Of a DNA stretch of 7,366 bases, positions 1-6,152 are shown in pieces (positions within the stretch are counted from its first letter, which is position 1; each line of letters begins with the position of its first letter). The stretch comes from Lachnospiraceae bacterium UBA4380. Lineage in GTDB: Bacteria > Bacillota > Clostridia > Lachnospirales > Lachnospiraceae. The notes below the pieces were generated by a model. That model ran no database searches and had not been told where the DNA came from. It saw only the letters and a list, made by a program, of their open reading frames with translations. The position numbers and the translations under genes were made by a program. The stretch lies in contig DGRU01000200.1 in assembly GCA_002390025.1 (NCBI GenBank), forward strand, positions 1-7,366. Reading direction: 5' to 3'.

Positions 1-281
1 CCTGGGTTTATCTTGCAAGCGACCGCTCGATCCTGGCCTGCATCATTTTCCACCTTTTCGTCAATTTCATGCAGGAAAAGATAGCCATGACGCCCGAGAC
101 CAAATGTGTTGAGACGATCGTTGTCTTTATTGCAACAGCGATCATTGTCTGGATCAAGAAGGATATGTTTTTTGAGACCCGTCATGTTGGAAGGATATTG
201 GAAGAGTATCAGGATGAGCAGCATGTCCATGACCTTCGAGGGGGCATGGACAGATCCTTAACGAAGAGAAAGAATGGATAA
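1..281 (+). CDS. CPBP family intramembrane metalloprotease, C-terminal part
   Basis: The frame is open from position 3 and ends with TAA at 279-281; the start lies outside the window, leaving about 92 residues. The visible part begins WVYLASDRSILACIIFHLFVNF. This matches the last conserved helix of CPBP (CAAX protease and bacteriocin-processing) proteins, where a histidine followed four residues later by asparagine (here HLFVN) forms part of the active site in the membrane. A second hydrophobic helix follows (about VVFIATAIIVWI), then a charged cytoplasmic tail rich in Glu, Asp, Arg and Lys. Members of this family are intramembrane endopeptidases, with roles such as prenyl-protein processing or bacteriocin immunity; the substrate here cannot be told. 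The first two catalytic motifs (EExxxR and FxxxH) would lie upstream and are not visible. The gene ends 47 nt before the truncated DUF362 frame. Confidence 0.75.
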   Translation, partial: WVYLASDRSILACIIFHLFVNFMQEKIAMTPETKCVETIVVFIATAIIVWIKKDMFFETRHVGRILEEYQDEQHVHDLRGGMDRSLTKRKNG

Positions 282-328
282 CAGAAATGATTTGGCAGGG
301 TTGACATGGTGTCAGCAGACTGGATAAA

Positions 329-853
329 GTGATCGTAGGAAGCCACGCAGAGAACTATACAGACTGGATCATTCTGTCTCATTTTAAAGGACATGCCATG
401 GCGGGATATGGCGGAGCGATCAAAAATGTCGGTATCGGCATTTCCTCCCCCAGCGGCAAGATCTATGTCCATACGGCTGGAACCCAAACCAGCGGAAGCA
501 TCTGGTATGACGACCAGGACGCATGGCTGGAAGCCCTTGCGGAGATGGTTCTAGGATTCAGCAACCATGTGGGAGCGGAACATATCATTTATATCAACGT
601 GATGAACCGCCTTTCCGTTGACTGCGACTGTGACGGAAATCCCGCGGAGCCGGATATGCACGATATCGGAATCCTCGCGTCGACAGATCCGGTCGCCTTG
701 GATAAGGCCTGTATCGATCTGGTCTATCAGGCTCCGGACAGTGCTTCCCTTGTCGCAAGGATCGAGAGACAGAACGGGATCCACACCCTGGAACACGCTG
801 AGGAGATCGGACTGGGCAGCAGGACCTATGAACTGGTAAATATCGATGACTGA
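329..853 (+). CDS. DUF362 domain protein, N-terminally truncated remnant
   Basis: The 174-residue frame matches the C-terminal half of DUF362 proteins. It has the LSHFKGHAMAGYGGAIKN block near its start, a cysteine pair in VDCDCDGNPAEPDMHD, the conserved DIGILASTDPVALDKACIDL block, and the usual end HTLEHAEEIGLGSRTYEL. Full family members are roughly 300-370 residues (from memory), so the N-terminal part appears lost. The only available start is a GTG at 329 without a clear ribosome binding site. Upstream in the same frame, codons from about 284 to 328 still look family-like but are interrupted by TGA at 302-304, which suggests a decayed gene rather than a naturally short one. DUF362 proteins have no firmly established biochemical role; some carry iron-sulfur motifs, not seen in this piece. 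The 3' end overlaps the permease gene by 8 nt (ATGACTGA), implying the two were once translated together. The fragment may still be translated, but it is probably non-functional. Confidence 0.7.
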   Translation: MIVGSHAENYTDWIILSHFKGHAMAGYGGAIKNVGIGISSPSGKIYVHTAGTQTSGSIWYDDQDAWLEALAEMVLGFSNHVGAEHIIYINVMNRLSVDCDCDGNPAEPDMHDIGILASTDPVALDKACIDLVYQAPDSASLVARIERQNGIHTLEHAEEIGLGSRTYELVNIDD

Positions 854-1757
854 GCTGTGGACTTCTGCACACAGGGAATTTGTATATCTCTGGTACTATT
901 TTGAACTCCAGTTTCGGCAGATCTTCCGCTACTGGATGATCGGCATCCTGATCGGGTCATGCATCTCTGTTTTTCTGAAGGATCGCATACATGGACTGTT
1001 CAGGCAGATGAGCGGATCAAAATTCGGCGTCCTGGGACTTGTTCCGGCAAGTCTCCTCGGCATTGCTTCCCCGCTCTGCATGTATGGTACGATCCCGCTT
1101 GCGGCGTCTGTTTCAAGAAGCGGGATGCGGGATGACTGGCTGGCGGCCTTTATGATGACCTCGATCCTGCTCAATCCTCAGCTCATCAAATACAGCGTCG
1201 CGCTTGGCCGGGCAGCACTCACAGTACGCATCATTTCCTGCTTTCTCTGCGGTATTGCTGCAGGACTTCTTGTCCGGCTGTTCTTTAGGAATAAAGAGTT
1301 TTTTGATTTCAGGAGCTTTGATGAGCCGAAAAACCGTGATACCGACCCCGATATCCTGTTCCGGCTAGTGAAAAACATTGGCAGAAACATCAAGGCCACG
1401 GGACCCATGTTCCTATTGGGCATCATTCTGTCAGCTATTATTCAGCGCTATGTGCCGCAGGATATGATGGTCCGGTTTTTCGGCGGCAACGAGGCCTGGG
1501 GCGTGTTGACGGCAGTAACCATTGGTGTCCCGCTCTATGCCTGCGGAGGCGGCACGATCCAACTTTTGCAGGGCTGGCTTGCGGAAGGAATGAGCCTGGG
1601 CAGCGCCGCGGCCTTTATGATCACCGGTCCTGCGACGAAGATCACAAATCTCGGGGCGCTGAAGATCGCGACGGGCTGGAAGAGATTTGCGCTGTATATT
1701 GTATTTATTTTGACGGCATCTTTCCTTTCGGGCATTGCTGTCAATATCTTGATTTAG
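846..1757 (+). CDS. PF03773-type permease (ArsP/DUF318 family)
   Basis: This 303-residue integral membrane protein has the two-fold pseudo-repeat typical of PF03773 permeases. The first half carries SPLCMYGTIPLAASV (75-89) and SILLNPQL (106-113). The second carries GVPLYACGGGTIQLLQ (227-242) and MITGPATKITNLGALK (258-273). Hydrophobic segments lie near 29-44, 61-78, 98-120, 126-147, 186-200, 218-235, 250-262 and 280-302, with a charged cytoplasmic loop around 148-183. Characterised relatives include ArsP, which exports trivalent organoarsenicals, and proteins annotated as copper or zinc exporters; the substrate here is unknown. The single cysteines at 78 and 233 sit in equivalent places in the two halves and could take part in metal or arsenical contact (inference). 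No arsR, arsM or other arsenic gene is visible. The start ATG overlaps the end of the DUF362 frame and lacks a strong ribosome binding site, so translation probably depends on coupling; with the partner gene broken, expression may be reduced. Confidence 0.85.
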   Translation: MTELWTSAHREFVYLWYYFELQFRQIFRYWMIGILIGSCISVFLKDRIHGLFRQMSGSKFGVLGLVPASLLGIASPLCMYGTIPLAASVSRSGMRDDWLAAFMMTSILLNPQLIKYSVALGRAALTVRIISCFLCGIAAGLLVRLFFRNKEFFDFRSFDEPKNRDTDPDILFRLVKNIGRNIKATGPMFLLGIILSAIIQRYVPQDMMVRFFGGNEAWGVLTAVTIGVPLYACGGGTIQLLQGWLAEGMSLGSAAAFMITGPATKITNLGALKIATGWKRFALYIVFILTASFLSGIAVNILI

Positions 1758-1777
1758 TGTGGATTCCGAAATATATT
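1749..1777 (+). promoter_or_regulatory. putative sigma-A type promoter for the amidase gene
   Basis: TTGATT at 1749-1754 is separated by exactly 17 nt from TATATT at 1772-1777. These match the -35 and -10 consensus at four and five of six bases. The -35 box overlaps the last codons of the permease. Transcription would begin near 1784, just before the hairpin repeat at 1787-1816, leaving a leader of about 60 nt. The A/T-rich tract around 1769-1786 could give a -10-like match by chance. Confidence 0.45.
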
Positions 1778-1786
1778 TATATATAT

Positions 1787-1816
1787 GGAGACAGGGGACG
1801 GTTCTGTGTCCCCCTG
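1787..1816 (+). repeat. GC-rich hairpin repeat, copy 1 (REP-like)
   Basis: The element contains an imperfect palindrome: CAGGGGAC (1792-1799) pairs with GTCCCCCTG (1808-1816), with one extra C, around an 8-nt loop GGTTCTGT. Its first 24 nt (1787-1810) recur exactly on the opposite strand at 3059-3082. I recognise the core GGGGACGGTTCTGTGTCCCC as a type of repeat scattered between genes in many Clostridia and other bacteria, often thought to be spread by IS200-like Y1 (REP-associated) transposases; that link is from memory. CTTTTAATTT directly follows the hairpin, so it could also serve as a weak terminator for the permease transcript. Confidence 0.75.
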
Positions 1817-1845
1817 CTTTTAATTTAGAAAGGATGACATAATCG

Positions 1846-3021
1846 ATGGGAAAGAATGCTGATTTTAGAAATATAAAGCAGAATTACCATATGTCGGCAG
1901 TAATCATGTTGATCGCTCTAATATTCTGTTCGATGTCCGTATACGCATCTGAAACGGAAAAGCAAGGTGCCATCATCCGGCTGGATGATGATGGTTATCT
2001 GTATTACATGGATTACGAAAAAGACTATTATGGCCGGGAAGTGATGGATGCCATGAGGAAAATAGGCTATATCGATCCAGGCTGTTCGGTTTTCTTTACG
2101 CATAATACCGAAGGAGAACCAATAACTTGCCGGAATTATGATTATCCGCACCGTGTGTCCAGGGAAGATAAAACCCTGACTGGACTGAATATCATCCTGC
2201 ATTGCAAACCGGAAGGCAAGTATGAATCTATCGCTGTGGCTGATGCAGTCTGGTGCGACGAATACAATCCTCTTCTGCAGCGAGGAGGCCCGGATCAGGA
2301 AGGGTTCGATCCTGACACGCTGGATATTCTGCCCTACGAATGTATGGACGGAATCAATGAAAAGGGACTATACGTATCAATTCAGCGTGTTGATATCAAG
2401 GAAGGAGATCAGCCCTCGAGATTTCCGGCAGGAGCCAGCATGCTGCTGCGTTATATGCTGGACGATTGTGCGAATGTCGATGAAGCTGTCCGGAAAACGG
2501 AAACCGGCATTCTGCTGCCGGAGGACTGGCAGGACTGTCATTTTATGGTGTCTGATGCAAGCGGCCGAAGTGTCGTGATTGAGAGTCGGAACAGCCTAGT
2601 CCAAACCATCCCTTCTGATATCTGTACAAATTTCTATCTGGGAAGTGATGATATGGAGGACTATTATCGAAACGGTACAATCAGGGAGGAAGCTGTCAAA
2701 ATGACTGACGAAAACATGACAACGAATTATAATTATGGCTATGGCCACGGTTATCATCGCTTTGTGACTATTCTGGGACAGCTGGAACGATACAGGGATA
2801 CCTCTAAAGAGGAATACTATACCATGATGCCTGAATCCACGGCATTGGTTATCCTACAGAGTGTGGTGCAGAACCCTTATACAAATGCTTCCGGTATTTC
2901 CATGACACAGTACAGTGCGATTTACAACAACGAGAAAAAAACAGTGGAAGTCTGGTCATTCCAGGATTATTCAAAATCTTTTGTGTATGACGTGACAGGT
3001 AAACAGATTTCAGCTGACTAA
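1846..3021 (+). CDS. secreted choloylglycine hydrolase-like Ntn amidase
   Basis: This 391-residue protein belongs to the linear amide C-N hydrolase / choloylglycine hydrolase group, which includes bile salt hydrolase, penicillin V acylase and acid-ceramidase-like enzymes. Expected active-site residues are present: nucleophile Cys80 (GCSVFFTHN), Arg96 and Asp99 (CRNYDYPH), Asn171 (GINEKGL), Asn262 (CTNFYLGS) and Arg305 (YHRFV). Bile salt hydrolases usually begin at the catalytic cysteine after Met removal. Here a signal peptide (hydrophobic core 17-33, likely cut after VYA34) and about 45 further residues precede Cys80, so activation would require cleavage at Gly79-Cys80, probably autocatalytic as in acid-ceramidase-like relatives (inference). 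The enzyme should act outside the membrane. Substrate cannot be assigned: bile salts, N-acyl amino acids, N-acyl-homoserine lactones and beta-lactams are all options. The ATG at 1846 follows AAGGA (1830-1834) at 11 nt; Met16 is an alternative start that would shorten the signal peptide. The gene is bracketed by inverted copies of a hairpin repeat. Confidence 0.85.
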   Translation: MGKNADFRNIKQNYHMSAVIMLIALIFCSMSVYASETEKQGAIIRLDDDGYLYYMDYEKDYYGREVMDAMRKIGYIDPGCSVFFTHNTEGEPITCRNYDYPHRVSREDKTLTGLNIILHCKPEGKYESIAVADAVWCDEYNPLLQRGGPDQEGFDPDTLDILPYECMDGINEKGLYVSIQRVDIKEGDQPSRFPAGASMLLRYMLDDCANVDEAVRKTETGILLPEDWQDCHFMVSDASGRSVVIESRNSLVQTIPSDICTNFYLGSDDMEDYYRNGTIREEAVKMTDENMTTNYNYGYGHGYHRFVTILGQLERYRDTSKEEYYTMMPESTALVILQSVVQNPYTNASGISMTQYSAIYNNEKKTVEVWSFQDYSKSFVYDVTGKQISAD

Positions 3022-3047
3022 TAAGTTCGCAAGTATATGCAGACGAA

Positions 3048-3083
3048 GGGAGACAGGAGACACAGAACCGTCCCCTGTCTCCC
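3048..3083 (-). repeat. GC-rich hairpin repeat, copy 2, inverted
   Basis: A 14-bp stem, GGGAGACAGGAGAC (3048-3061) with GTCCCCTGTCTCCC (3070-3083), has one mismatch (A3058 opposite C3073) and an 8-nt loop ACAGAACC. Twenty-four consecutive bases (3059-3082) are the exact reverse complement of 1787-1810. The copies therefore face each other across the amidase gene, 1.2 kb apart. The right arm is partly duplicated just downstream: CCCCTGTCTCCC at 3072-3083 recurs at 3083-3094, with an 11-nt period. No T tract follows on either strand, so this copy is unlikely to be an efficient terminator. Confidence 0.75.
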
Positions 3084-3118
3084 CCCTGTCTCCCCGAAAC
3101 TCAATATTGGAGAAAAAA

Positions 3119-4015
3119 ATGAAAAAGAAATCGATTATGGCAGTCCCTGCTGTCTGCTTTTGGGCTGTTGTGGCCGCTTGCCTGCTTGGTATAATTGTCG
3201 GGTCGTTTTATGACTTTAGCATCAATGTGGTTCTTGCCAATAAGACCGATCTTGGTGCATTTTTCGCCACTTATGGATCATATTTTTCTTACTGTCTGTA
3301 TCCGGCGGCCGGAGCCTGTTTGTTCGTGGGCCTAAGGAAAAAGGGCGAGCGCTTCCGCCCCTTGGCAAACACGCTGCTGATTTTGAGTTTCTTCATGGCA
3401 GTGTATTATTCTAACAATTATAACGGAAAAAGTGTTCGTGCATTGTTTGGCTATACTGCCGGGGAATCCTCGCCGATTTTGTCAGTCCTGAGTTGGCTGT
3501 TCTGGGTGGTAATGTATTCCTGGGTGCCGTTTATGATGATACGACTGCTGGATGACAAAAACCCTGACAAACTAATTGCCGTTGGAGCCGCAATTCTTAT
3601 CTCCGGAATAGCGGCGGACAATGTGAACTTGTGGCTCAAACAGCTTGCCTCCCGACCTCGTTATAAATACCTGATCACCCTGGAAGATCCGAAAAGCCAG
3701 TTCCGCAGCTGGTGGCAGATGGTCCCCAACCTCGCGGGCAGCGATGACAACTTCAAATCCTGGCCCAGCGGCAACATGACCATTGCCAGTATGATGTTCT
3801 CGCTTCCGATGCTTGCGGACGTGACAAAAAAAAGAAGCGGCAGAAAGAATCTCTTTTGCTTTTTTGCTGCCTGCGTTTTTGTCCTGATCTACGGCTATAA
3901 CCGCATTCACATGACCAATCATTTCCTTACAGATGTATGCTTTGGGACACTGATCACCTATCTGATTTATGCGGCCGTGAGCCAAGCATTCCTGTCGACG
4001 ACCGGGAAGGGCTGA
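3119..4015 (+). CDS. PAP2 family membrane phosphatase with PSGN motif
   Basis: The protein is 298 residues with about six to seven hydrophobic helices and a positively charged N-terminus (MKKKS). Phosphatidic acid phosphatase type 2 (PAP2) motifs are in the right order: motif 1 is K174 with SRPRY (Arg179, Arg181); motif 2 is PSGN at 216-219; motif 3 is NRIHMTNHFLTD, with Arg262, His268 and Asp272. PAP2 enzymes remove phosphate from lipid phosphates such as phosphatidate or undecaprenyl pyrophosphate, on the outer face of the membrane. The histidine of motif 2 (normally PSGH) acts as general acid in characterised enzymes; here it is Asn219 (codon AAC, one base from CAC), so activity may be altered or lost. 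The start chosen is ATG 3119 because GGAG (3109-3112) lies 6 nt upstream; a TTG at 3107 would overlap that site. The preceding hairpin repeat lies in its leader. Substrate is unknown. Confidence 0.8.
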   Translation: MKKKSIMAVPAVCFWAVVAACLLGIIVGSFYDFSINVVLANKTDLGAFFATYGSYFSYCLYPAAGACLFVGLRKKGERFRPLANTLLILSFFMAVYYSNNYNGKSVRALFGYTAGESSPILSVLSWLFWVVMYSWVPFMMIRLLDDKNPDKLIAVGAAILISGIAADNVNLWLKQLASRPRYKYLITLEDPKSQFRSWWQMVPNLAGSDDNFKSWPSGNMTIASMMFSLPMLADVTKKRSGRKNLFCFFAACVFVLIYGYNRIHMTNHFLTDVCFGTLITYLIYAAVSQAFLSTTGKG

Positions 4016-4017
4016 AG

Positions 4018-4075
4018 CATTCCGGTTTAACCATTCCAATTTAAACCATTCCAATTTTAACCATTCCTGTTTACA
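4018..4075 (+). repeat. four imperfect 14-15 nt tandem repeats (CATTCC-TTTAAC)
   Basis: Four consecutive units start with CATTCC and continue with a T-rich then A-rich end: CATTCCGGTTTAAC (4018-4031), CATTCCAATTTAAAC (4032-4046), CATTCCAATTTTAAC (4047-4061) and CATTCCTGTTTACA (4062-4075). They begin 2 nt after the PAP2 stop codon. GGTTTAA (4024-4030) can pair with TTAAACC (4041-4047), forming a weak A/T-rich hairpin. Neighbouring starts are roughly one and a half helical turns apart, so the array could bind a protein, or could simply be a slippage product. There are no spacers, so it is not CRISPR. Confidence 0.7.
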
Positions 4076-4161
4076 GAAGTCTTGCAGAAAGCAGGATTCC
4101 ATGTTCCAGCGAATCGAACTGCTGCAAAATCGTCGGGACGCAGGGAGAAGTGGATAAAGCT

Positions 4162-6012
4162 ATGCAAAATAGAAATAGTTTACGATTGATCGCGGCAGCC
4201 ATTGTCGCCTTGCTGGTCGCATACCTGCGTATGACAGGTTACCTGCCTGAGAGCGGGCAGGAAGCCGCGTACGAGGATCAAACTGAAGCGGAAAGCGAAT
4301 ATGAAACAGGCTCTGAGGTCCATACTGCAGAGGAAAGCGAATATGAAACAGCCTCTGAGGTTCATACTGCAGAGGAAAGCGATCATGAGACAACCTCTGA
4401 GGTCCATACTGCAGAGGAAAGCGATCATGAGACAACCTCTGAGGTCCATACTGCAGAGGAAAATGAGCAGGTGCAGAGCAGCGCGCTGATCAGGGATGAG
4501 TTCTGCCGAACGACCTACGAGGTCTTCGTCTACTCCTTCTGTGACAGTGACGGAGACGGGATCGGCGATCTGCCGGGACTTCTCTCAAAGCTGGATTATA
4601 TAAATGACGGCGACCCGGCAGGGGGACAGGATCTGGGGATGACCGGACTTTGGCTTATGCCGGTCTTTCCTTCGAATACATATCACAAATATGATGTGAC
4701 GGATTTTGTCGGTATCGATCCAGCCTACGGGACACTGGAGGACATGGACGCGCTTATTGCCGCATGCCACGAAAGGGGAATGACTGTAATTCTGGATCTT
4801 GCAGTGAACCATACTTCGACTGCCCACCCCTGGTTCCAGGAGGCGGCCGCGTATCTTAGGTCCCTCCCGCCGGGCCGGGAAGCGGTCAAGGAGGAGTGTC
4901 CCTATGTGTGGTACTATCAGTTCGCCAGAGAGCAGTACGACGGCTATGTCCCTCTGCAGGATTCTGAGTGGTATTACGAGGCAAGATTCTGGTCGGAGAT
5001 GCCGGATCTGAATCTGACTACAAGGGAGGTGCGGCAAGAGCTGGAGAATGTGATCGATTTCTGGCTTGACCGGGGAGTCGACGGCTTTAGGCTGGATGCG
5101 GTGACGTCTTACTACACAGACAACCCTGAAGCAGGGATTGAGTTTACGCGGTGGATCACAGAGACTGCAAAAAAGAAGAATCCGTCTGCCTATATTGTCG
5201 GAGAAGCTTGGGCCGACCAAAATACATACGCACAGTATTACAGGAGCGGGATTGACTCCCTGTTTGATTTTGCCTTTGCAGGCCGCGACGGGATTATCTC
5301 GCGCACAGTGAACAGAAGGGGAGATCTCCGCTATTTTGCCGAGGCTATGGTACAGGAAGAGGAATTATACTCTTCCCTGAATCCGTATTTTGTCAATGCG
5401 CCCTTCTACACAAATCACGATATGGACAGGGGCGCCGAATACTATGCGGAGGGTGAAGCAGCCAAAGTAAAGATTGCAGAGGCTCTGAATCTCATGATGA
5501 CGGGTAATGCATTTATATATTACGGGGAAGAACTGGGGATGAAAGGCGCCGGCAGGGATGAAAACCGGCGGGCCCCAATGTTCTGGAACGCTGATCCGCA
5601 TGCGGCAGGGATGTGCTCAGGCCCGGCCGGCATGGATGAGATTCGAATGGAATACGGATCATTGGAGAAACAGACAGGTGATCCGGACTCGATTTTTAAC
5701 TATATCCGCGAAGCCGTGAGGATCCGGGAGAGCTTTCCGGCGATCGCCAGGGGCAGGACAGTGCGGATTCCGGAACTGGAGGAAGACTCTTACTGTGGTT
5801 TTTTAAGGACTTATTCCGCAAACCAGGGGGCAGATGATGTTCTGGTCCTGATCAATACCGGCGATCAGGCAGTGACACGCCGGCTTCCGGATTCGGCGGC
5901 GGAATACAGGAATCTGTGCGCCACCCTGTACACCGGTGACCGGAATTCGCTGCTTGAAGACAGGGAAATCACGGTTCCGGCGGGCGGGATCCTTTTTCTT
6001 CAGAAACCGTAA
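4162..6012 (+). CDS. membrane-anchored GH13 alpha-amylase family enzyme (GH13_36-like)
   Basis: This 616-residue protein has an N-terminal hydrophobic segment (about 7-22), a repetitive acidic linker (44-99), a GH13 catalytic barrel from about 112, and a C-terminal beta domain from about 535. Conserved regions are intact: DSDGDGIGD near 128-136, region I DLAVNH (212-217), region V MPDLN (280-284), region II GFRLDAV with nucleophile Asp312, region III GEAW with acid/base Glu348, and region IV TNHD with His419 and Asp420. MPDLN in region V is the signature reported for subfamily GH13_36, intermediate between oligo-1,6-glucosidases (QPDLN) and neopullulanases (MPKLN). The likely role is cleavage of alpha-1,4 links in starch or maltodextrin outside the cell. 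There is no lipobox cysteine or clear signal-peptidase site, so the hydrophobic segment is probably an uncleaved anchor. ATG 4162 is preferred; GTG 4150 lies only 2 nt after GGAG (4144-4147). No sugar transporter or regulator gene is adjacent. Confidence 0.9.
   Translation: MQNRNSLRLIAAAIVALLVAYLRMTGYLPESGQEAAYEDQTEAESEYETGSEVHTAEESEYETASEVHTAEESDHETTSEVHTAEESDHETTSEVHTAEENEQVQSSALIRDEFCRTTYEVFVYSFCDSDGDGIGDLPGLLSKLDYINDGDPAGGQDLGMTGLWLMPVFPSNTYHKYDVTDFVGIDPAYGTLEDMDALIAACHERGMTVILDLAVNHTSTAHPWFQEAAAYLRSLPPGREAVKEECPYVWYYQFAREQYDGYVPLQDSEWYYEARFWSEMPDLNLTTREVRQELENVIDFWLDRGVDGFRLDAVTSYYTDNPEAGIEFTRWITETAKKKNPSAYIVGEAWADQNTYAQYYRSGIDSLFDFAFAGRDGIISRTVNRRGDLRYFAEAMVQEEELYSSLNPYFVNAPFYTNHDMDRGAEYYAEGEAAKVKIAEALNLMMTGNAFIYYGEELGMKGAGRDENRRAPMFWNADPHAAGMCSGPAGMDEIRMEYGSLEKQTGDPDSIFNYIREAVRIRESFPAIARGRTVRIPELEEDSYCGFLRTYSANQGADDVLVLINTGDQAVTRRLPDSAAEYRNLCATLYTGDRNSLLEDREITVPAGGILFLQKP
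4291..4458 (+). repeat. four 42-nt in-frame tandem repeats in the amylase linker
   Basis: Four head-to-tail 42-nt units (4291-4332, 4333-4374, 4375-4416, 4417-4458) each encode 14 residues of the form ESEYETGSEVHTAE or ESDHETTSEVHTAE. Units 3 and 4 are identical in DNA, and units 1 and 2 differ at two bases, pointing to recent duplication. The product is an acidic, Thr/Ser-rich, probably unfolded stalk between the membrane anchor and the catalytic domain. The repeat length is a multiple of three, so copy changes keep the frame and would only alter stalk length. Confidence 0.95.
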
Positions 6013-6074
6013 AGTTAAGGATAGCCTGCTTGACGACCTTTTATGCAATTATGCGGCGCACATTTACGAGTAAA

Positions 6075-6111
6075 GAGTGAAAAATAACGCTCGATAGCGT
6101 TTTTTTCACTC
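6075..6111. terminator. bidirectional intrinsic terminator
   Basis: AACGCT (6086-6091) pairs with AGCGTT (6096-6101) around a CGAT loop. The pairing extends through AAAAA/TTTTT and GAGTG/CACTC to a stem of about 16 bp with one bulged T (6085). A run of seven T (6100-6106) follows the core on the + strand, and ATTTTT follows it on the - strand. It can therefore end transcripts from both the amylase gene and the convergent membrane-protein gene. Confidence 0.8.
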
Positions 6112-6112
6112 C

Positions 6113-6140
6113 GGATGTTTGTGCCGAAGCACAAACATCC
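6113..6140. other. perfect 12-bp hairpin with UUCG loop on the minus strand
   Basis: GGATGTTTGTGC (6113-6124) and GCACAAACATCC (6129-6140) are perfect inverted repeats separated by CGAA. Read on the minus strand, the loop is UUCG closed by C-G, the extra-stable tetraloop. It would therefore fold strongly in the 3' untranslated part of the minus-strand transcript, just before the terminator. It has no T tract of its own. Confidence 0.7.
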
Positions 6141-6152
6141 CCTGATGTCAAT

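Noticed and set aside
302..304. In-frame TGA in the DUF362 remnant read as selenocysteine
   Set aside because: There is no start codon or ribosome binding site for a longer frame, which is closed again by TGA at 230-232. Decay is simpler.
846..1757. Arsenic-resistance operon
   Set aside because: Only the permease is present; no arsR, arsM, arsC or arsenic-binding regulator is in the window, so the substrate stays open.
3107..3118. TTG start for the PAP2 gene
   Set aside because: It overlaps the GGAG that is well placed for ATG 3119.
3572..4102. 176-codon minus-strand frame with an EWLKLEWFKLEWLN repeat
   Set aside because: It is antisense to the PAP2 gene, and its repeats merely reflect the CATTCC array. 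No ribosome binding site or family resemblance was seen.
4150..4161. GTG start for the amylase gene
   Set aside because: The only upstream GGAG ends 2 nt before it, which is too close. ATG 4162 is more likely, though its spacing is long.
4018..4458. CRISPR array
   Set aside because: Both repeat sets are head-to-tail with no unique spacers, and no cas gene is visible.
4160..4489. Overlapping repetitive frames on both strands in the amylase linker
   Set aside because: They exist because the 42-nt repeat has no stops in several frames. Only the amylase frame joins recognisable domains.
4585..5220. 211-codon minus-strand frame
   Set aside because: It lies wholly opposite the conserved GH13 catalytic region, and its product resembles nothing.
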